Assembly (NCBI GenBank): GCA_037951105.1 | Contig: JBAMJV010007701.1 | Span: 47,629 to 111,628, forward strand | Reading direction: 5' to 3' | Length of the DNA: 64,000 bases | From: Echinarachnius parma | Taxonomy: Eukaryota; Echinodermata; Echinoidea; Clypeasteroida; Echinarachniidae | Shown: piece by piece, positions 59,601-64,000 of the stretch | How positions within the stretch are numbered: the first letter of the stretch is position 1 | How the letters are laid out: each line of letters begins with the position of its first letter | The notes under the pieces: model-generated | Told to the model about the DNA's origin: nothing | Seen by the model: only the letters and a program-made list of their open reading frames with translations | The model's database searches: none | Position numbers and translations under genes: made by a program

Positions 59601-60656
59601 TGATATTTCCCCCTCACCTGAGAGCTGTGTTTGGTATTCCATCATCTAACTTTCTGAGAGGAACCTTCTTGAGTGCAACTATTTCTCCTGTCTAAAATGA
59701 ATCAAAGAAAATAGAAGACATACAATGTAGTAATCATTCTACTTCAATTTAACAGCAAATCATTAAACTTATATTGGTTAAGCACAGCACAATCAAAGAG
59801 ATTCAATCAGATTTGCATAGCTGCCAACATTTGGAATTTAAATTAGTAACATTTAAGCAAACTGAATATCATGTGCGTGAAAGCACACATCACAGCGCGA
59901 AGTCCCTTTAGCCGGGGTCCAGGGCTCGCTTTAGGGCTCTAGAGCGTGAAGTGCGGAGTCCATTGCGGCCGGAGTCCATTGCGGCCGGCGTCCATGGCCC
60001 TATTTTTCATAATTTTTGCACAATTACTAGGTATGATTTGGTCAGATTTAAGTTTAAACGTTGTCTCTATACGTTTAAAAACGTTTCAAAATTCCGTATT
60101 ATAGAAGGAGTATTCGTAATTTCGTAAAGAGGGTCGGAAATTCGTAACAATTACAAATTTTTCGTAACAGTTGGCAGCTATGGATTTGTGATGTCACATG
60201 TTGATTTTTTTGTTTAGCTTGGTAAAAGGATGAACATAATCCACGATAAATACATAATAAAGATTCAGAATAGAAAGAAAATGAGCACGGGAGTTAGATT
60301 ATGAAGCGATTGATCTTTCCTGCATCATTGGAATTCTTTATCATTGGAATTCTTTATCACTGTAAACTTCAAAATGTCACCAACTTGATGTAATGTACAT
60401 AGAATCATTGTGGTTAATGAAAAGTTTTTACTGAACTTGAAGATGCCTGCAAAAGATAGACACTATCTTTAAGGAGCATGTTATAAAATACAACTTTCAA
60501 TTTCAATTGGACCTACAATTTCCTGTCCTACTTCTCAACAATTGCATCAATTGGTGCATTATGCTCATACTGATCTCTCACCTCAATGTGCTTTGCCTTG
60601 TAGACAATGCCATGGGCACCTTCTCCGACTCTCGCCAGTATCGAATACTGATCCAT
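50494..60656 (-). CDS. CDK20: CDK20 (CCRK) protein kinase, with three one-base insertions in the C-lobe exons
   Basis: Ten exons: 60656-60582, 59691-59618, 58844-58805, 57548-57360, 56099-55975, 55662-55600, 54466-54342, 53873-53780, 53164-53102, 50731-50494. CDK20 is a CDK-family Ser/Thr kinase acting on ICK/MAK in cilium and cell-cycle control. Visible signatures: start MDQYSILARVGEGAHG (glycine loop), VALKK (ATP lysine), NTALREIK (the C-helix in place of PSTAIRE), HRDLKPAN, DFG preceded by an unusual extra Pro (residue 145), VATRWYRAPELL (activation segment) and DLPDYNK. Exons 1-6 and 9 are clean and in phase. Exons 7 (near 54396-54405), 8 (near 53801-53810) and 10 (near 50711-50722) each contain one base too many relative to the conserved protein, so the literal frame ends early in exon 8. 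Allowing for these, the product is about 360 residues against 346 in human. This is either a gene losing its C-lobe or assembly error. Confidence 0.9.
52715..53030. mobile_element. hAT-type MITE, second copy, next to CDK20 exon 9
   Basis: A 316-bp copy of the 13045-13384 element with ends AGGGCTCCACACTCAC and CAAGTGTCGAGCCTTG. The target duplication CTAAAGGC is exact at 52707-52714 and 53031-53038. It ends 72 bp from the donor of CDK20 exon 9. Confidence 0.9.
53315..53415 (-). mobile_element. tRNA-derived SINE relic
   Basis: On the minus strand GTGGCTTTCTGGTTAGAGCA (A box) precedes GTTTTGATTCCCC (degenerate B box) at tRNA-like spacing. It lies in the CDK20 intron between exons 8 and 9. Confidence 0.45.
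54063..54332. repeat. Imperfect (CAT)n tract
   Basis: ATCATCATC and ACCATCATC triplet repeats with many interruptions, ending 10 bp before CDK20 exon 7. On the minus strand this is a long purine/pyrimidine-biased run in exon 7's downstream intron. Confidence 0.9.
54609..55201. mobile_element. TTAA MITE, family 4 (AGGGACCACCATGC / GATGATGGTACCT)
   Basis: 593 bp with TTAA at 54605-54608 and 55202-55205. The block ATGCTTTAGAATGGT...GGAATGGACTACTAAA...TTACCTTTCA and GGTGGTGGTACCC then TTTAA also appears at 38090-38235, and GGTACC-TTTAA ends recur at 46913 and 48072, so the family is dispersed. It lies in the CDK20 intron between exons 6 and 7. Confidence 0.7.
56356..56997. mobile_element. TTAA MITE, family 5 (AGGGGACAGTCCCTC ends), related to the 2.1 kb array
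   Basis: 642 bp with ends AGGGGACAGTCCCTCTTTT and AAGAGGGAATGTCCCCT and TTAA at 56352-56355 and 56998-57001. The body (CGTCTGAACTGTTTCCAGT, TTGTAAAGGTATTGTGAAGC, GAAATTTGGCTTGCAAAAG and others) matches in opposite orientation the 1714-2428 part of the tandem array. It lies in the CDK20 intron between exons 4 and 5. Confidence 0.8.
58222..58660. mobile_element. Near-perfect palindromic TTAA MITE, family 6
   Basis: 439 bp with arms of about 210 bp that pair almost throughout (TTAACCCTTA, GGATGTGATGAGAGCATAAC, CTAGTCACTTATTTCCTCAT, GGAGGCGGCCATTTCT, GGCGGAGAACACAATA and their complements), ends AGGGGAATTAACCC and GGGTTAATTCCCCT, and TTAA at 58218-58221 and 58661-58664. It lies in the CDK20 intron between exons 3 and 4. 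The long hairpin would be transcribed within the pre-mRNA. Confidence 0.92.
59111..59252. repeat. Minisatellite of GCGAACAA / TTTACTGC units
   Basis: Irregular array of ATTTACTGCGAAC, AAGCGCAAACA and CAAGCACGAACA motifs, about 11-20 bp each. Confidence 0.8.
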
Positions 60657-61420
60657 TTAAACCTGTCTGGTGTATTTTAGTGTAGGTGGAAGCGAGACAA
60701 TCTAGAAAAGAAATGTAAAATGTGAAAACATATTTTTAATGTGACTGGATATAGCAAAACCCTGCACTTAGGTAATTTATGTTTTGAAGAAATGGCCATT
60801 ATAATTTCACATAATGCATGTACAAGACTTAGAGTATGTTTGCAAAATTGAAGAAAAAAAATCATATCTTTGCCAAATATTGTCCAATGTTTTAGAAGAT
60901 ATCTAATAAAAGCTTCTGATGAGGACTTTCTTATGGCTTGAAAATGTGATTTTAAAAGTTACACATTGTGGATGATTAATTATAATCTGAATTTACATTT
61001 AAATTAGTTGACAAATGTTCTTTTGATTGAATTTCGATTCAATTGATGATAATAATATTCTTTTTGATGATTGTAATTTAGTAGAATGATTGTTTTTTTT
61101 AATAAACAATTATTATTTATGTAATATGTAATAATGGTATTTATTAATGACTCAATAATAACATTAAAATTCAATTTGATTTCAGTTGGAATGAATACTA
61201 TTTAATGCAGTAAATATAAATTCTTTTCATTTAGATTCATTTGATGATGAAATATTCTCTCCTTTTATGATTGCTATTTTAGTTCTTTTATGTAAATTGT
61301 TTTCCATACTTAAGTTAAATGTTCAAGTGTAGACTTTTTAATTATTATTTTGTTGTACACATTGTAAATTAATTCAATTGTATAAATTGTCTTTAATTGC
61401 TGAATAAATTATTCTCATGC
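60657..61420. other. Upstream flank of CDK20, no feature recognised
   Basis: Contains the CDK20 5' UTR and presumably its promoter; strongly AT-rich, with no CpG-rich island visible. Confidence 0.4.
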
Positions 61421-61421
61421 A

Positions 61422-61853
61422 TGTTGTCAGCTGCACCTGGGGGGTGTTTCACAAAGATCCTAAGTTGAACTTAACTCTAAGTTGGACTTAACAAGTATGG
61501 AAAGCCATTAGTTTCTTTGAAAAATTGTTTTAAAAGTCCTTTTTCAAAGGCATAAAATGTTGATTCAAATCATTAATATTTTCTATTATCAAGGAGATTC
61601 CATGTTCTTGATTTAAAATTTAAGACAGTCTAAAATACTTGTATTCTTGCTTTGTAATATGTTTTTATCATAAGGCTACAAATGGCTTTCCATAATAGTT
61701 AAGTCCAACTTAGAGTTAAGTTCAACTTAGGATCTTTGTGAAACACCCCCCCCCCCCCCCCCCCCCCCCCTGGTCTGACAAGGTCTGCCGACTATAAATA
61801 TTAAGTTAACCTTTTCCATACCCGGACAACTCGCCCAGGTGCAGCTGACAACG
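61422..61853. mobile_element. Nested foldback element with oligo-C tract
   Basis: Outer arms GTTGTCAGCTGCACCTGGG (61423 on) and CCCAGGTGCAGCTGACAAC (61832-61850) are exact complements. Inside, GGGTGTTTCACAAAGATCCT with AAGTTGAACTTAACTC... pairs with ...AACTTAGGATCTTTGTGAAA (61690-61742). A run of 25 Cs (61746-61770) replaces the short G/C end of the inner arm, and about 60 bp of other sequence separates it from the outer right arm. Confidence 0.8.
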
Positions 61854-62225
61854 AGATTTAGGTATGTATTAGTAAGGTATTGTAATGTATAACAATTATT
61901 CAGTATCTTATTGTTTTGTTTCAAATGATGTAAATGTATTTGATGCCAATTAAATAATAATAATAATATAATAATAATACAAATAATCAAGGTGAAATCA
62001 AAGTATTCGCAAACGGAAGAGGATCGCTGGGTCAGGTAATTCCCCATAATTCCGTGCAACTGCACTACTACAGTCTGCCAATGCGTAAATATGATCAATA
62101 TCGGCGTTGCGCAGATCCACCAGGCCAGGCCCCCGTAACTTATCTAAGGCGTAAGCTGTAGCTAGGCCCCTGCGTCAACATGAATATATTATCAATGACT
62201 GTGGTGCGAGACATCATGATGATCA

Positions 62226-62411
<186 letters not shown>

Positions 62412-62429
62412 GCATCATCATGCATCATC

Positions 62430-63197
62430 ATACCTCGTTCCTGGTTGAGAAGCCTTTGTACTTTGTACATGTGTATGCGCACTTTGTATGGCGCAATTCT
62501 ATTACATTTACACTATTCCAATATTCCACTATAATACGATTACAAGATTTTTACATTATCCTGAAACTAAATTTTAATTCATGATCGTTAAAGTAAGCTA
62601 TGCTTTACAATTATTCAATTGAAGTTACTCACGATCTTGGCAATAATAATGTGCAGAAACCACTAACTTCTTGGGTTGAGACCGGACCAGGCGATGCTTG
62701 CTTTCTGTGAAAAAAAATCGCTTGTTGATGCAGCGCCTAGCGATAGCAGCGGGTGGGTGAAGCTATTTCCCACTTGTCGAAGTGATTGAACTTAGCTCAG
62801 TAAAATCACCTCGATTTTATCGTTGCCAATTGGCAGACTTCATAGACCACATGATTTCACGCCTTGCTCAATATGTTATTATCATCGTTATTATTTTTAT
62901 TTATTCGACAAAAAGCATATACAACGAAAACACAACATTAACATAAATACTAATTACATACATAATTACAGATTTCTACAGAAACTGATTATTATACAAC
63001 ATGGTTCATATCATTTTCTTTCTCTATACAGTAAAACAATTTGTTAACAAAATCTTGAATTTTGAAAACATAAACAAATTCAAATCTAAAACATTTAATG
63101 TTCAATGTTGTCAAACGTTTTGAAATATTATTAATCAGCATTATTATCACTCCATAACATTTTGTTGCTAATTTAAGGACATTTTGAGTCACACATT
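62430..63197. other. No feature recognised
   Basis: AT-rich, without coding or repeat signal beyond short A/T tracts. Confidence 0.4.
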
Positions 63198-63703
63198 GGC
63201 CATGATTCTCATCAGTGGCTCAACTTTAGCCCGGCCTATTAAAAGGACAAAGACTACCGGTACCATTTTGCACCTGCATACCTATTGTCTTGCAATTTGC
63301 CACCGGAGATATTCTAATTGTTTCCTTGCATTATCAGTCAATCTCTTGAGTTCTGCTTATAGGCATCCGGACAATATGTGCCTGTTTGAATTCAGTCATA
63401 TAACCGCGGTCACCAGCAATGCAATGTCCTGGATGTATCCGGGACGCAATGTAGCTTGACCGAGGTATGACTGAATTGCAAAGGGGCAAGGGCCCGTTGT
63501 CCTGATGCCTATACGCAGAACTCAAGGGATTGACTAGATACTGAAAGGAAACAATTATAATATCTCTGGTGGCGAATAGCAACAGGTCTGCAGGTGCAAA
63601 ATGGTTTAACTGGGATACCGGTAGGCTATATTTTATAGTCTTTGTATTTTTAGGCCGGGCTCAAGCTTACATGGTTGAGCCACTGATAAGAATTCGGGCC
63701 ATT
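63198..63703. mobile_element. ~505-bp foldback element
   Basis: Arms TGGCCATGATTCTCATCAGT and ACTGATAAGAATTCGGGCCA, then GGCTCAAC.TTAGCCCGGCCT / AGGCCGGGCTCAAGC, TACCGGTACC, CACCTGCA, CAATCTCTTGAGTTCTGC and TAGGCATC.GGACAA, pair along almost the whole length, with CCGCGGTCACCAGCAATGCA near the tip. Plus and minus frames both spell SSAYRH, which shows the symmetry at protein level. It adjoins the next TTAA MITE at 63702. Confidence 0.88.
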
Positions 63704-63705
63704 AA

Positions 63706-64000
63706 AGGGATCTAGTAACTTTGTTAACATGTGCAAAAGGTGATGAGTGGTTGATACAATGTGTATTTGTATATTGTTGTTATCTGACATGTCCACTGGG
63801 TGTTGTGTGAAAATCGGACGTTCAGTATGGCCGAGTAATGAGCAAAAATGCAAAGCGAGCTCATTGCACTCACTTTGTACACCGTTTTTGACGATCCGTG
63901 GATATTTAACATCTGAAAACTTCAATGTAATTATCTTTTAACAGAAGAGAAATTTGAAAAACAGAAACCTGTCCCATGGTTTTATTGTTAATACGAATAC
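63706..64000. mobile_element. TTAA MITE, family 2, cut by window end
   Basis: Begins AGGGATCTAGTAACTTTG after TTAA (63702-63705) and matches 8158-8535 in order up to CCCATGGTTTTATTGTTAAT at the window edge. Confidence 0.9.

Noticed and set aside
63184..63582. Opposing frames of 82-91 codons with a shared SSAYRH motif
   Set aside because: The shared motif results from the palindrome being read on both strands.

Overview
Animal nuclear DNA, AT-rich, with long introns, GT-AG splice sites and dense non-autonomous transposons. Three conserved metazoan genes are certain from protein signatures: CHCHD4/MIA40 (minus, 24592-30036), the Golgi UDP-galactose transporter SLC35A2 (plus, 36363-40853) and cyclin-dependent kinase 20, CDK20/CCRK (minus, 50494-60656). 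The general character fits a marine invertebrate, perhaps a deuterostome such as an echinoderm; the phylum is an inference, not shown.

Layout. 1-1070: decayed LINE endonuclease (minus). 1190-7540: tandem array of a ~2.1 kb unit whose edge lies inside a coding-like exon; the middle copy carries two MITEs. 7590-10460: minisatellite, a TTAA MITE and a piggyBac-like non-autonomous element. 11450-17600: an unrecognised plus-strand gene whose last three exons join in frame; one exon lies in a ~1 kb tandem duplication. 17600-22700: intergenic, with an inverted minisatellite and foldback elements. 22700-30040: CHCHD4. 30330-35790: a nest of TTAA MITEs followed by a 1.9 kb inverted-repeat element holding a broken RecQ-type helicase fragment. 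36360-40860: SLC35A2, with repeated false acceptor sites and a partly duplicated exon. 40860-50250: repeats (tandem SINEs, TIR elements, a hAT-like MITE inside a SINE). 50490-60660: CDK20 in ten exons. 60660-64000: foldback elements, a long CAT tract and a MITE cut by the window edge.

The three named genes do not form a pathway: one works in mitochondrial import, one in Golgi nucleotide-sugar transport, one in cilium/cell-cycle signalling. CHCHD4 and SLC35A2 read cleanly across all exons. CDK20 is clean in exons 1-6 and 9 but has one extra base in each of exons 7, 8 and 10.

No complete new system is proven. The best leads are the helicase-bearing TIR element, the local decay (or error) of the CDK20 C-lobe, the unrecognised gene with a duplicated exon, and the number of different TTAA-targeting MITE families, several with internal empty sites that fix target-site duplications directly.
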